Source: NCEH01 sp002257205 (GTDB taxonomy: Bacteria > Pseudomonadota > Alphaproteobacteria > Rhizobiales > Xanthobacteraceae). Taken from it: DNA of 64,000 nt. The first letter of the stretch is position 1. Each line of letters opens with the position of its first letter. A program made the translations under genes and the position numbers. The DNA lies in assembly GCF_043195105.1 (NCBI RefSeq), contig NZ_JBAFWO010000002.1; one strand, written 5' to 3'. Shown here piece after piece: positions 52,081 through 61,292 of the stretch. The notes under the pieces were generated by a model, which worked only from the letters and a program-made list of their open reading frames with translations, searched no databases and was not told the DNA's origin.

Positions 52081-54708
52081 TTAGTCGGCCACGGCCGGCA
52101 GGCGGCCGGCGACGGTCGCGATGCGGGTCTTCAGGGCGCGCCAAGTGGCGAAATCATTCAGCCGCGAGGTTTCGCCGAGGCCGATGAGCGCCGCCGCAAC
52201 GAACGGCAGGCTCTGCACCACCAAAGCGAGCGCATAAAGATCGACCTCGCGCACCACGTGCCAATTGGTCATGTGCAGCGCCACGCCCGATCCCAGCAGC
52301 AGGGTGCCCACCACCGCCTCGGGCAGCGCCGGGAAGGAGCGCGCGGCACCCGAGAGCCAGCCGCCGCCCTTGGCGGTGCGGGCGAAGGCGAGGTCCTTGT
52401 AGCGGAAACCGTCGAACACCGCCTTGGCGACCGTGAACTGCACCGCCATGGCGGCGATCGCCGCGCCCAGCATGCGCAACGGCGTGGTGGCGACCCGCAT
52501 GCGGTACATCGCAATGAAATGCAGCACATAGACCACGAAGGTGGCGATGATCGGCAAGGTGAGAATATGCGCCGGAACTGCGATGCCGAAGGCGAACACG
52601 AACGGCACGAACACCAGCGACAGGATGGCGGCGAGCGCGCCCACCGATTCGGCCCCGAGCCAGGCCACCCAGCCGAGCAGGAAGTGACGGCGCTGGGCCG
52701 TGGTCAGGCGCGAGCGGGCCGGCAGGAAGCGCGACCAATGCTTGCGGATGATCTGGAAGCCGCCGTAGGCCCAGCGATGGCGCTGCTTCTTGAACGCCTC
52801 GAACGTATCGGGCAAGAGGCCCCAGCCATAGCGGGTGCGGGTATAATGGGTCTTCCAACCGTTCTCGGCGATGGTGAGGCCGAGGTCGGTATCCTCGCAG
52901 ATGGTGTCGGACGACCAGGAGCCGGCCTCCATCATGGCGGCGCGGCGCACCAGGCACATGGTGCCGTGCACGACGATGGCGTCATCCTCGTTGCGCTGGA
53001 CCATGCCGACGTCGAAGAAGCCGGCATATTCCGCGTTCATGGCCTCGTGCATCGGGCTCAGGTGCGCGTCGCGATGATCCTGCGGTGCCTGGACGAGGCC
53101 CACGGTGGGGTCCTCGAACACCGGCACGAGATCCTTCAGCCAATTGGGCGCGACCACGTAATCGGCATCGATTACGCCGATGATCTCGGCATCGGGGGCG
53201 GTGTGCTCCAGCGCGATGCGCAGGGCGCCGGCCTTGAAGCCGCTGATCTTCTCAAGGTTCAGGAACTTGAAGCGCTCGCCGAGCGTGGCGCAATGGGCGC
53301 GGATCGGCTCCACCATCGCCGGGTCGGGCGTGTTGTTGAGCGCGACGACGCATTCGAGGTTGGGATAATCCAGCCGCGCCACCGCATCCAGGGTCTGCTT
53401 CAGCATCTCCGGCGGTTCGCGATAGGCGGGGATGTGGATCGACACCTTCGGATAGCGCGAGAGCGTGGCGGCGGGCCGGGCCTCCACCAGACGCTTCGGG
53501 GCGGGGCCGAACGCGACGGCGGCCAATTCCTCGATGCGATAGAGCAGCACGATCACCAGCGGCACGAGCAGAACCAGGGACAGCAGCAGCGTCACATAAT
53601 TGCCGCCGGTGACATAATGCGTGGCCCAATGGTTGAACACCAAGGCGACCCACGCCCCGACGCCGTTCGCCGCAGCAGCGAGCACGGCGCCTTGCGATAC
53701 GGTGACGGTCTGCGAGGCGCGCAGCATGGGCAGCGAGAACACGAGGCCCAGCAGCAGGGCGAGAATCGCCGTCTGGTTGAACGTGTTCGGCACGATCGGG
53801 CCGGTCAGCGGGAATTTCAGGTGCCGGTTGGCGTCGAACACGCCCCAATATTGGCCCACCGAGCCTTCGAAGCTCTTCCACGGGGCGTCGAACGCCTCAA
53901 TGATATTATATTCGATGCCCATGGCTTCGGCGCGGGCCGTGAAGGTGCGGATCACATTCGCCTGCGCGAGTTCGCCCGGCACCGCCCCGTCGCGATTGAA
54001 GCCCGCGCTCGGCCAGCCGAACTCGGCAATCACGATGCGCTTGCCGGGATAGGCGGCGCGCAGGCGATTATAAATATCTATGGAGCGGTCCACGACCTGC
54101 TCGGCGCTCACGCCTTCCCAATAGGGAAGAATGTGCGCGGCGATGTAATCCGATGCCGACACCAGCTCGGGATGGTCGAGCCACACGTTCCAGATTTCGC
54201 CTGTGGTGACGGGGGTGCTGGTCTCGCGCTTTACCTTGCGGATCAGCTCGGCCATCTCGGCCGCGCTCTTTTCGCCGCGGAAGATGGTTTCGTTGCCGAT
54301 TACCAGGCCTTCGACATTGGGATTGCGCTTCGACAGTTCGACCGCCGCGCGGATCTCCTTTTCGTTGCGGGCCTCGTCCTTGTCGATCCAGGCGCCGACC
54401 GTCACCTTCAGCCCGCGCTCGGCGGCGATGGCGGGGATCAGCTCCAGTCCCATGGTGGACGAATAGGTGCGGATGGCGCGGGTATAGTCGGCCACCGCAT
54501 TCACATCCGCGCGAATCTGCTCCGCCGTCACCGGCGGGCCCTTATCGGGGTGGCGGACGTCTCGGCTATAGGGCGCGAAGGACAGGCTCGAAAAGCGTTC
54601 CGTAACGCTCGGAGCGTGAACTTCCGGGCGCACGGAATACCAGATCGCGGCGTGAAATCCGGTCACAACCGTGATGATGGCTGCAGCAGCAGCAAGGCCG
54701 GGACGCAT
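52081..54708 (-). CDS. GH17-GT2 fusion beta-glucan synthase (Bradyrhizobium NdvB-like)
   Basis: An 875-residue membrane protein. After an N-terminal membrane segment, residues about 40-300 form a GH17-type domain with both glutamates kept: Glu140 in 'VIGNETIFRG' and Glu229 in 'IAEFGWPSAG'. Membrane helices at about 312-330 and 370-390 lead to a GT2 domain (about 420-660) with 'DAD' 514-516, 'CEDTDLG' 604-610 and the Q-x-x-R-W motif 642-646. C-terminal helices follow. This architecture fits synthases of the beta-1,3/1,6-glucans of Bradyrhizobium (ndvB/ndvC system); the large Sinorhizobium cyclic-glucan synthase is unrelated in layout. The product is inferred, not shown. Confidence 0.8.
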   Translation of the reverse strand: MRPGLAAAAAIITVVTGFHAAIWYSVRPEVHAPSVTERFSSLSFAPYSRDVRHPDKGPPVTAEQIRADVNAVADYTRAIRTYSSTMGLELIPAIAAERGLKVTVGAWIDKDEARNEKEIRAAVELSKRNPNVEGLVIGNETIFRGEKSAAEMAELIRKVKRETSTPVTTGEIWNVWLDHPELVSASDYIAAHILPYWEGVSAEQVVDRSIDIYNRLRAAYPGKRIVIAEFGWPSAGFNRDGAVPGELAQANVIRTFTARAEAMGIEYNIIEAFDAPWKSFEGSVGQYWGVFDANRHLKFPLTGPIVPNTFNQTAILALLLGLVFSLPMLRASQTVTVSQGAVLAAAANGVGAWVALVFNHWATHYVTGGNYVTLLLSLVLLVPLVIVLLYRIEELAAVAFGPAPKRLVEARPAATLSRYPKVSIHIPAYREPPEMLKQTLDAVARLDYPNLECVVALNNTPDPAMVEPIRAHCATLGERFKFLNLEKISGFKAGALRIALEHTAPDAEIIGVIDADYVVAPNWLKDLVPVFEDPTVGLVQAPQDHRDAHLSPMHEAMNAEYAGFFDVGMVQRNEDDAIVVHGTMCLVRRAAMMEAGSWSSDTICEDTDLGLTIAENGWKTHYTRTRYGWGLLPDTFEAFKKQRHRWAYGGFQIIRKHWSRFLPARSRLTTAQRRHFLLGWVAWLGAESVGALAAILSLVFVPFVFAFGIAVPAHILTLPIIATFVVYVLHFIAMYRMRVATTPLRMLGAAIAAMAVQFTVAKAVFDGFRYKDLAFARTAKGGGWLSGAARSFPALPEAVVGTLLLGSGVALHMTNWHVVREVDLYALALVVQSLPFVAAALIGLGETSRLNDFATWRALKTRIATVAGRLPAVAD

Positions 54709-54922
54709 TGGCGGAGACCCACTCGAAAGGGAAATCGAACCGTTAACGCAGACTTAAGACGTCGGTTCCTGATCTTAAGCTACGGAGCACCCTTTCGACC
54801 TGCCCCAAGGTCGGCAGCGCCATTTTCGCGGCACTGCATCGAGACACTAAACCTCTCAAATCAAGAGGTAAATGGGAAGTGTGGCGGGCGATGGGCGGCC
54901 CGGAGGCCGCGCCGTGATCTAA

Positions 54923-55378
54923 TTATTGCGCCGGTGCAGCAACATAGTCGGGATTAACCCAACATTGATGAACCCGCGCGCCCAAACGCTCCTGCGCTTT
55001 TTGATCGATGTTGCCCTGGCGCACCAAGCAGCGGAACGCCAGCTTGAGGTGCTCGGTCGGGCAACCGAACCGCTCGTACATGTCGAGATGGCGGCGCGCG
55101 GTGTCGATATCGTCGCGCCACAGCAGCGCGGCAATGCGCCGCCCGGTCCAGACACATTCCGGCAAACCGGCATTGCCCGGCAGTTTCGCGGCTTCGGTGA
55201 ATTCCTCCACGGACCGGCGCTGCGCCTCCCGCGCCGCCTGCTGCTCCGGCGTGATCTGCTCGGCGGGGGTTGCGGGCTTTTGGTCGGTTCCCTGCGACTG
55301 GGCGGAAACCGGACCGGCGAACGCGAGGAACAGGGCGCCCGCGAGGAGCGTGAGACGGAAACGGTCCATATTGGCCAT
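54923..55378 (-). CDS. Small exported protein of the beta-glucan locus
   Basis: A 151-residue protein with a signal peptide ending near 'AGPVSAQS', then a Gln/Ala-rich linker and a conserved core: 'LPECVWTGRRIAALLWRDDI', 'HLDMYERFGCP', 'CLVRQGNID' and 'VHQCWVNP'. Four cysteines in the core could form two disulfides. Similar proteins in Bradyrhizobium relatives are annotated, to my memory, as beta-1,3/beta-1,6-glucan biosynthesis proteins. Its place between the two GH17-containing genes supports a periplasmic role there. The molecular function is unknown. Confidence 0.75.
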   Translation of the reverse strand: MANMDRFRLTLLAGALFLAFAGPVSAQSQGTDQKPATPAEQITPEQQAAREAQRRSVEEFTEAAKLPGNAGLPECVWTGRRIAALLWRDDIDTARRHLDMYERFGCPTEHLKLAFRCLVRQGNIDQKAQERLGARVHQCWVNPDYVAAPAQ

Positions 55379-55591
55379 TGGGTTCGAAGGCTGAGGGGCG
55401 GAAGACGATCCGCGGCGGCACCTTAGGAGAATGTCGGGAATTTGTCAGCATGAGGACGCGCAGCAAAAGAGGCACCAGCGGCGCCCCGCCGCCCTTGGCC
55501 TGCCTCGGTTGCACCGCAATGGCTTCACAGGGTTGTCGTGAAGCTTTATGTCGCTGCACACGCGCTGCGGCCCCAGCCCTCGGGAGATTTC

Positions 55592-57217
55592 ATGACATCG
55601 TCTTTGCGGTTGCCGCTCCTGCTGACACTTGTGGTGGGCGCGGCTGTTGTGGCGCTCGCCGGCTGGATGGGGCGGCCGGTGGCCATGCCGCCGTCTCCGC
55701 TGGCCGCCGGCGAAAAACTGCAATGCGTGTCGTATGCCCCTTTCCGCGACGGCCAATCCCCGCTGATCAAGGGGCTCGTGATTCCCGAACAGCAGATCGA
55801 CGAGGATTTGGCGCAATTGGCGAAGATCACCGATTGCGTGCGCACCTATTCGGTGGAAATGGGGCTCGACAAGGTGGCGCCGCTGGCCCGCAAGCACGGG
55901 CTCAAGATGTTCCAGGGCATCTGGCTCGGCTCCGAACGGGCGCGGAACCGGATCGAGATCGATGCCGGGGTGAAGCTCGCGCAGCAATATCCCGACGTGA
56001 TCCAGGGGGTGATCGTCGGCAATGAGGTGATGCTGCGCGGCGAACTGTCCTCCTCCGACATCTCCGCCATCCTGCGGGAGGTGAAGTCCCGCGTCGGCGC
56101 CACGCCCGTCACCTATGCCGACGTTTGGGAATTCTGGGAGCGTGCCCCGGCGCTTGCGGCGGACGTGGATTTCATCACCGTGCACATCCTGCCCTATTGG
56201 GAGGACCTGCCGGTGGCGGCCGATCAGGCGGCGCGGCATATCGACGAAACCCGCCAGCATGTGGCGAAGATGTTTCCCGGCAAGGAAATCCTGATCGGCG
56301 AGACCGGCTGGCCGAGCGCCGGGCGCATGCGCGAGGGCGCGCTTCCGGCGCCCTCGCAGCAGGCTCTGGTGATGCATGAGCTGCTGAAGCTGGCCAAGGA
56401 AAAAGGCTATCGGGTCAATGTCATCGAGGCGTTCGACCAGCCCTGGAAGCGGGCGAACGAGGGTACGGTGGGCGGCCATTGGGGGCTGATCGACGCCGGA
56501 ACGCGCGAACCGAAATTCCACTGGGGCGAGCCGGTCTCGGATCACCCCTTCTGGCGCGCCCAGGCGGCAGTGGGGGTCGCGATCGTGGTGCTGGCCTTCG
56601 GCGCGGCGCTGTATGGGGCGAAAAAGCGGGCGAAGAGCGTGCGCCCGCGTGACTGGCTCGCGGTCGCCCTGATCGCGTTCGCCGGGGGGGCGACATTCGG
56701 GCCAGCGCTCGCGGCGCTGCCGCTGGAGAGCCTCGGCTGGATTGGCTGGACGCGCAATCTCGCCTTCGTCGCGGTCTCGCTCGGCGCGATGGCGGTGATT
56801 CCCGCGGCCATCGGCGCTAGCGTGCGGCTGCCCGCGCTCGCCATCGTGCTCGATGGTGCGCGACGCCGACAGGAGGACGGATTCGCGGTGGCCGCCGCGG
56901 CTGTTCTCGCCCTCGGCGTTCTCGCCATCGGCGAAGCGGCGTTCGAACTGGTGTTCGATCCGCGCTACAAGGACTTCCCGATCAATGCGTTGACGCCGGT
57001 CGCGGCGGCGCTCGCCGTGTTCGCCTTGCTGCGGCTGCCGGCCGGGGCGGGGGCGGGCATGGCGGAACGCACGGCCTTCTGGTGGCTGCTGGTCGCGGGA
57101 CTATTCGTGCCGCTCAACGAGACGCTGCAGAATTGGCAGGCGCTGTGGTTCGGCCTGATCTGCCTGGCGCTCGCCGTTACGCTGTGGCGGGTCCGGGCCG
57201 CGCGAGCGACAGGATGA
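55592..57217 (+). CDS. GH17-domain membrane protein (NdvC-like beta-glucan synthesis)
   Basis: A 541-residue protein. An N-terminal membrane anchor is followed by a periplasmic GH17-type domain (about residues 40-315) with both expected glutamates, Glu145 in 'IVGNEVMLRG' and Glu237 in 'LIGETGWPSAG'. About seven C-terminal helices follow. GH17 enzymes cleave or transglycosylate beta-1,3-glucans, so it may branch or remodel the glucan made by the 52081-54708 product. Size matches the reported ~62-kDa class of Bradyrhizobium NdvC. ATG 55592 follows GGGAG; an in-frame GTG at 55538 is less likely. It overlaps the next gene tail-to-tail by 41 bases. Confidence 0.8.
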   Translation: MTSSLRLPLLLTLVVGAAVVALAGWMGRPVAMPPSPLAAGEKLQCVSYAPFRDGQSPLIKGLVIPEQQIDEDLAQLAKITDCVRTYSVEMGLDKVAPLARKHGLKMFQGIWLGSERARNRIEIDAGVKLAQQYPDVIQGVIVGNEVMLRGELSSSDISAILREVKSRVGATPVTYADVWEFWERAPALAADVDFITVHILPYWEDLPVAADQAARHIDETRQHVAKMFPGKEILIGETGWPSAGRMREGALPAPSQQALVMHELLKLAKEKGYRVNVIEAFDQPWKRANEGTVGGHWGLIDAGTREPKFHWGEPVSDHPFWRAQAAVGVAIVVLAFGAALYGAKKRAKSVRPRDWLAVALIAFAGGATFGPALAALPLESLGWIGWTRNLAFVAVSLGAMAVIPAAIGASVRLPALAIVLDGARRRQEDGFAVAAAAVLALGVLAIGEAAFELVFDPRYKDFPINALTPVAAALAVFALLRLPAGAGAGMAERTAFWWLLVAGLFVPLNETLQNWQALWFGLICLALAVTLWRVRAARATG

Positions 57218-57566
57218 GCAGCATCGCCGCGATCGCACCTGCGATATTATTGTAGAGTACCAGCGCGATCCCCGCGAACGCGATCCCGACCGCGAATGTG
57301 ACGAGGCGCGGTCGCCAGAGCTGCACCAAAGCGGCGGCAAGGGCGATGCCGCCGAACACCGACCAGCCGAACAGGGCGATGGTGGCCGCGCGCAGCTTGC
57401 ACTGGAAGGTGGCGAGCCCGGCATCGCAGGCGAGGCCCACGGTGGATGGCTCGATGATCAGATAGCGCACATAGATCGCCCAGCCGGTGGCGCCCATGCC
57501 GATCGCGATCAGCCAGTTCATGGCGCGCGGTCCGGGACGGAAGCTGCGGTCGGTGGCGGTATCCAT
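57177..57566 (-). CDS. Small membrane protein of unknown function
   Basis: A 129-residue protein with four predicted membrane helices: 'WLIAIGMGATGWAIYVRYLI', 'ATIALFGWSVFGGIALAAAL', 'LVTFAVGIAFAGIALVLY' and 'GAIAAMLLILSLA'. Two cysteines ('LACDAGLATFQCK') lie in the first loop and could pair in the periplasm. The ATG at 57566 follows AGGA; a TTG at 57581 is an alternative. Its 3' end overlaps the NdvC-like gene by 41 bases. I do not recognise a named family. Confidence 0.7.
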   Translation of the reverse strand: MDTATDRSFRPGPRAMNWLIAIGMGATGWAIYVRYLIIEPSTVGLACDAGLATFQCKLRAATIALFGWSVFGGIALAAALVQLWRPRLVTFAVGIAFAGIALVLYNNIAGAIAAMLLILSLARPGPATA

Positions 57567-57844
57567 GGGCGCGTCCTGCAATGGTGTCCCTGCCAGATGG
57601 CATCATCCCCGCCGCGAGACAACTCCCCCGGCGGCCGTTTGCAGCCCGGAGCGTCTTCTTGGAGCGGCGTCTTGCCCCGCGCAACCGAGCCCCGCTCCGG
57701 CTTCGCCATCCGTTGCGCGTGAAGGAAGGCTTCACCCATATTCGGTTACAGGCGGGGATCCCGGTGCCTCGCCGACATCGGATGGCGACAAGGGCGTGGT
57801 TTTCGCTCTAGAAGGGCCGCGTTGGTCGTGGCGTGAGGATTTCC

Positions 57845-59188
57845 ATGAGCGAACGCAGTCTTCTTGTCGTGATTCTGGCTGCCGGCGAAGGCACGCGCAT
57901 GGCGTCGCGCCTGCCCAAGGTGCTCCATAAGATCGCCGGCCGCACCATGCTGCACCATGTGCTGGAGGCGACCCGGGGCGCCGGAGCGACGCGCATCGCC
58001 GTGGTGGTCGGTCCCGGCCGTGCCGATGTGGCCGAGGAAGCCCATCGCATCGCCCCCCATGCCCAGGTGTTTCTCCAGGAAGAGCGGCTCGGCACGGCCC
58101 ATGCCGTGCTCGCCGCCCGCGCGGCGCTGGCGCAGCCGGTGGACGACGTGCTGGTTCTCTATGCCGACACGCCGCTGGTGCGCTCCCAGACCCTGCTGGC
58201 CCTGCGCGCGCCACTGGCGAGCGGGGCCGCCGTCGTGGCGCTCGGTTTCTATGCCGCCGATCCCACCGGCTACGGCCGGCTGATCACGCATGGCGGGGAG
58301 TTACTGGCGATCCGCGAGGAAAAGGACGCGAGCCCCAGCGAGCGGCAGATCGATTTCTGCAATGCCGGGCTGATGGCGCTCTCCGGCGCCCATGCGCTGG
58401 ATCTGCTGGAGCGCATCGGCAACGACAATGCCAAGGGCGAATATTATCTCACGGACGCGGTGGAGATCGCCCGCGCCCAGGGCCACGCCACCATCGCCGC
58501 CGAGGGCGAGGCCGAGGATGTGGCTGGCATCAATAGCCGCATCCAGCTGGCCGAGGCGGAAGCCATCATCCAGAAGCGGCTGCGGCTTGTGGCCATGGCG
58601 GGCGGCGCGACCCTGGTCGCCCCCGAGACGGTGTTCTTCAGCGCCGACACCGAGCTTGGCCGCGACGTGATCGTGGAGCCGCACGTGGTGTTCGGTCCGG
58701 GGGTGCGCGTCGGCAATGACGTGGTGATCCATTCCTTCTGCCATCTGGAAGGGGCGCACCTGGAAAGCGGCGTCACCATCGGCCCCTATGCGCGGCTGCG
58801 GCCGGGCACGCGGCTCGATACCGGGGTGCGCATCGGCAATTTCGTCGAGACCAAGGCGGCCCACCTTGAACGCGGCGTTAAGGTGAACCATCTTTCCTAT
58901 GTCGGCGACGCCCATGTGGGCGCCAACAGCAATCTCGGGGCCGGCACCATCACCTGCAATTACGACGGCTTCACCAAATCGCGGACGGAGATCGGCGCGG
59001 GCGCCTTCATCGGCGTGCATTCAGCGCTGGTGGCGCCGGTGACCATCGGCGCCGGAGCCTACGTGGGCACCGGCTCGGTCATCACCGATAACGTGCCGGA
59101 CGATGCGCTGGCGATCGCCCGCGGGCGGCAGGTGGTGAAGCCCGGCTGGGCGCCGGAATTCCGCGACCGCGCGAAGCAAAAGGATTGA
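57845..59188 (+). CDS. glmU: Bifunctional UDP-N-acetylglucosamine pyrophosphorylase / glucosamine-1-phosphate N-acetyltransferase
   Basis: A 447-residue bifunctional enzyme making UDP-GlcNAc. The N-terminal uridyltransferase has 'VVILAAGEGTRMASRLPKVL', 'GTAHAVLAA' and 'YADTPLV'; the C-terminal beta-helix acetyltransferase has 'RLRPGTRLDTGVRIGNFVE' and 'GAGTITCNYDGFTK' regions. The start at 57845 follows GAGGA. glmS lies 138 bases downstream on the same strand. Confidence 0.96.
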   Translation: MSERSLLVVILAAGEGTRMASRLPKVLHKIAGRTMLHHVLEATRGAGATRIAVVVGPGRADVAEEAHRIAPHAQVFLQEERLGTAHAVLAARAALAQPVDDVLVLYADTPLVRSQTLLALRAPLASGAAVVALGFYAADPTGYGRLITHGGELLAIREEKDASPSERQIDFCNAGLMALSGAHALDLLERIGNDNAKGEYYLTDAVEIARAQGHATIAAEGEAEDVAGINSRIQLAEAEAIIQKRLRLVAMAGGATLVAPETVFFSADTELGRDVIVEPHVVFGPGVRVGNDVVIHSFCHLEGAHLESGVTIGPYARLRPGTRLDTGVRIGNFVETKAAHLERGVKVNHLSYVGDAHVGANSNLGAGTITCNYDGFTKSRTEIGAGAFIGVHSALVAPVTIGAGAYVGTGSVITDNVPDDALAIARGRQVVKPGWAPEFRDRAKQKD

Positions 59189-59244
59189 TCGCTTCGCCCG
59201 CCGGGCGACCGGTCGTCAGGAAGCGAAAGAGGAAGTGATGCTGC

Positions 59245-59272
59245 GCTGCGCCGCGAGGGCTGGCGGCGCAGC
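59245..59272 (+). repeat. Hairpin in the glmU-glmS gap
   Basis: A perfect 10-bp stem (59245-59254 with 59263-59272) with an 8-base loop lies about 55 bases before the glmS start. A second short palindrome, CGCCCGCCGGGCG, sits at 59195-59207. There is no T-run, so it is a candidate leader or mRNA-processing element of glmS rather than a terminator. Confidence 0.5.
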
Positions 59273-59326
59273 ATGAAGCGGGCTTTAACCGGCCTCGGGT
59301 GTGACATTTACGGAGCGCAATCGGTC

Positions 59327-61150
59327 ATGTGCGGCATCGTCGGCATTCTCGGCAAGACACCCGTTGCGGAAAACCTGGTGGAATCGCTCCGCCGCCTGGA
59401 ATATCGCGGCTATGATTCCGCGGGCATCGCGACCCTGGAGGACAACCACCTCACGCTCTGCCGCGCCGAAGGCAAGCTGCGGAACCTCGAGAAGAAGCTG
59501 GACCGCCACCCGCTGCACGGCCACACCGGCATCGGCCACACCCGCTGGGCGACCCACGGCAAGCCCTCGGAACGCAATGCCCACCCGCACGCCACCAAGC
59601 GGGTTGCTGCGGTGCACAATGGCATTATCGAGAATTTCCGCGAGCTGAAGGAAGAGCTGATCGGCCGCGGCATCAGCTTCAAGAGCGACACTGACACCGA
59701 GGTGGTCGCCCAGCTGGTGGATCGCGAATTGCTGGCGGGTCTCGACCCGGTGACCGCCGTGGGTGCGGTGCTCCCGCGCCTGAAGGGGGCGTTTGCGCTG
59801 GCCTTCGTGTTCGACGGCTTCGACGATCTGATGATCGCGGCCCGGCGCGGTTCGCCGCTCGCCATCGGCTATGGCGAGGGCGAGATGTTCCTGGGTTCGG
59901 ACGCGATCGCGCTCGGCCCGTTCACCGACACCGTCTCCTATCTGGAAGAGGGCGATTGGGCCGTTCTGCATCGCGGCGGCGTCGAAGTGCGCAACGAGCG
60001 CGGGGCGATCGTGCAGCGGGCGATCCAGAAGGTGGCCGCCGGCACCTTGATCGTCGACAAGGGCAACCATCGCCATTTCATGGCGAAGGAGATTTACGAG
60101 CAGCCCGAGGTCATCGCCCACACCTTCAGCCATTATGTGGACATCGCCGAGGAGGTGGTGTGCCTGCCCGAGCTGCCGTTCGCGCTCGCCGACATCAACC
60201 ATATGTCGATCACCGCCTGCGGCACGGCGCTCTATGCCGGTGCGGTGGCGGAATATTGGTTCGAGCGGTTCGCGCGCATTCCGGTGAGCACCGACATCGC
60301 ATCCGAGTTCCGCTATCGCGAGACCCCCTTGCCGCCGGGCGGCGTCACCATCGTCATCTCCCAGTCGGGCGAAACCGCCGATACGCTGGCCTCCCTGCGC
60401 TATGCCAAGGAATGCGGGCAGAAGGTGGTGGCGGTGGTGAACGTGCCGACTTCCACCATCGCCCGCGAGGCGGATGTGGTGCTGCCGATCCTCGCCGGTC
60501 CGGAAATCGGCGTCGCCTCCACCAAGGCCTTCACCTGTCAGCTCGCTACCTTGCTTTGCCTCGCGGTGGCGACCGGCCGCGCGAAGGGCAATCTTTCCCT
60601 TGAGGACGAGCATCGCCTGGTGCGCGCCATGATGGAAGTGCCGCGCCTGATGACCGAGGCGCTAAAACTGAGCCCGGAGATTGAGGTTCTCGCCCGCACC
60701 CTCTCCAAGGCACAGGACGTGCTCTATCTCGGCCGCGGCACCAATTATCCGCTGGCGCTGGAAGGCGCGCTGAAGCTGAAGGAAATCTCCTACATCCACG
60801 CCGAGGGCTATGCCGGCGGCGAGCTGAAGCATGGCCCCATCGCGCTGATCGACGAGAAGATGCCGGTGGTGGTGATCGCCCCGTCCGACCGCATCTTCGA
60901 CAAGACCGTCTCCAACATGGAGGAGGTGGCGGCGCGCGGTGGCCGGATCATTCTCGTCACCGACCCAGCCGGCGCGGCGCAGGCGAACGTGGACGCGATC
61001 CAGAAGCTGATCCTGCCGGAGATGCCGGCGACCGTGGGGCCGCTGGTCTATTCCATCCCGGTCCAGCTGATCGCCTACCACACGGCGGTCATCATGGGCA
61101 CGGACGTGGACCAGCCGCGCAATCTGGCGAAATCCGTCACGGTGGAGTGA
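59327..61150 (+). CDS. glmS: Glutamine--fructose-6-phosphate aminotransferase
   Basis: A 607-residue enzyme that makes glucosamine-6-phosphate, the committed step to amino sugars. The catalytic cysteine is residue 2 ('MCGIVG'), which fixes the start at 59327; the longer frame from 59273 would bury it. The glutaminase domain has 'RLEYRGYDSAG' and 'GIGHTRWATHG', and two SIS domains follow ('TACGTALYAG', 'SQSGETADT', 'LKHGPIAL'), ending in 'NLAKSVTVE'. Confidence 0.97.
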   Translation: MCGIVGILGKTPVAENLVESLRRLEYRGYDSAGIATLEDNHLTLCRAEGKLRNLEKKLDRHPLHGHTGIGHTRWATHGKPSERNAHPHATKRVAAVHNGIIENFRELKEELIGRGISFKSDTDTEVVAQLVDRELLAGLDPVTAVGAVLPRLKGAFALAFVFDGFDDLMIAARRGSPLAIGYGEGEMFLGSDAIALGPFTDTVSYLEEGDWAVLHRGGVEVRNERGAIVQRAIQKVAAGTLIVDKGNHRHFMAKEIYEQPEVIAHTFSHYVDIAEEVVCLPELPFALADINHMSITACGTALYAGAVAEYWFERFARIPVSTDIASEFRYRETPLPPGGVTIVISQSGETADTLASLRYAKECGQKVVAVVNVPTSTIAREADVVLPILAGPEIGVASTKAFTCQLATLLCLAVATGRAKGNLSLEDEHRLVRAMMEVPRLMTEALKLSPEIEVLARTLSKAQDVLYLGRGTNYPLALEGALKLKEISYIHAEGYAGGELKHGPIALIDEKMPVVVIAPSDRIFDKTVSNMEEVAARGGRIILVTDPAGAAQANVDAIQKLILPEMPATVGPLVYSIPVQLIAYHTAVIMGTDVDQPRNLAKSVTVE

Positions 61151-61220
61151 GGGAGGGCGATCGGCGTTTGCGAATGGAGCGCCGCAGGATCGGAAGCAAA
61201 AGATTTGGCAGCTGAACGGA

Positions 61221-61250
61221 GCGTAAGGCGGTGCTGTCTTACGCTTGTTG
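61221..61250 (+). terminator. Weak hairpin downstream of glmS
   Basis: Arms GCGTAAG (61221-61227) and CTTACGC (61238-61244) close a 10-base loop and are followed by TTGTTG. It may act as the glmS terminator, but the stem is short and the T-run is interrupted. Confidence 0.4.
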
Positions 61251-61292
61251 CCAACGCATCGTTAAAACAGCGGCTGATTGGTAAGGGTGGCT

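Noticed and set aside
51853..54957. Plus-strand open frame of about 1030 codons opposite the glucan synthase
   Set aside because: Same high-GC shadow effect. The minus strand has an intact GH17-GT2 protein with catalytic motifs and a terminator.
59189..59326. glmS ribozyme upstream of glmS
   Set aside because: The gap is only 138 bases and I see no resemblance to the Firmicutes ribozyme core.
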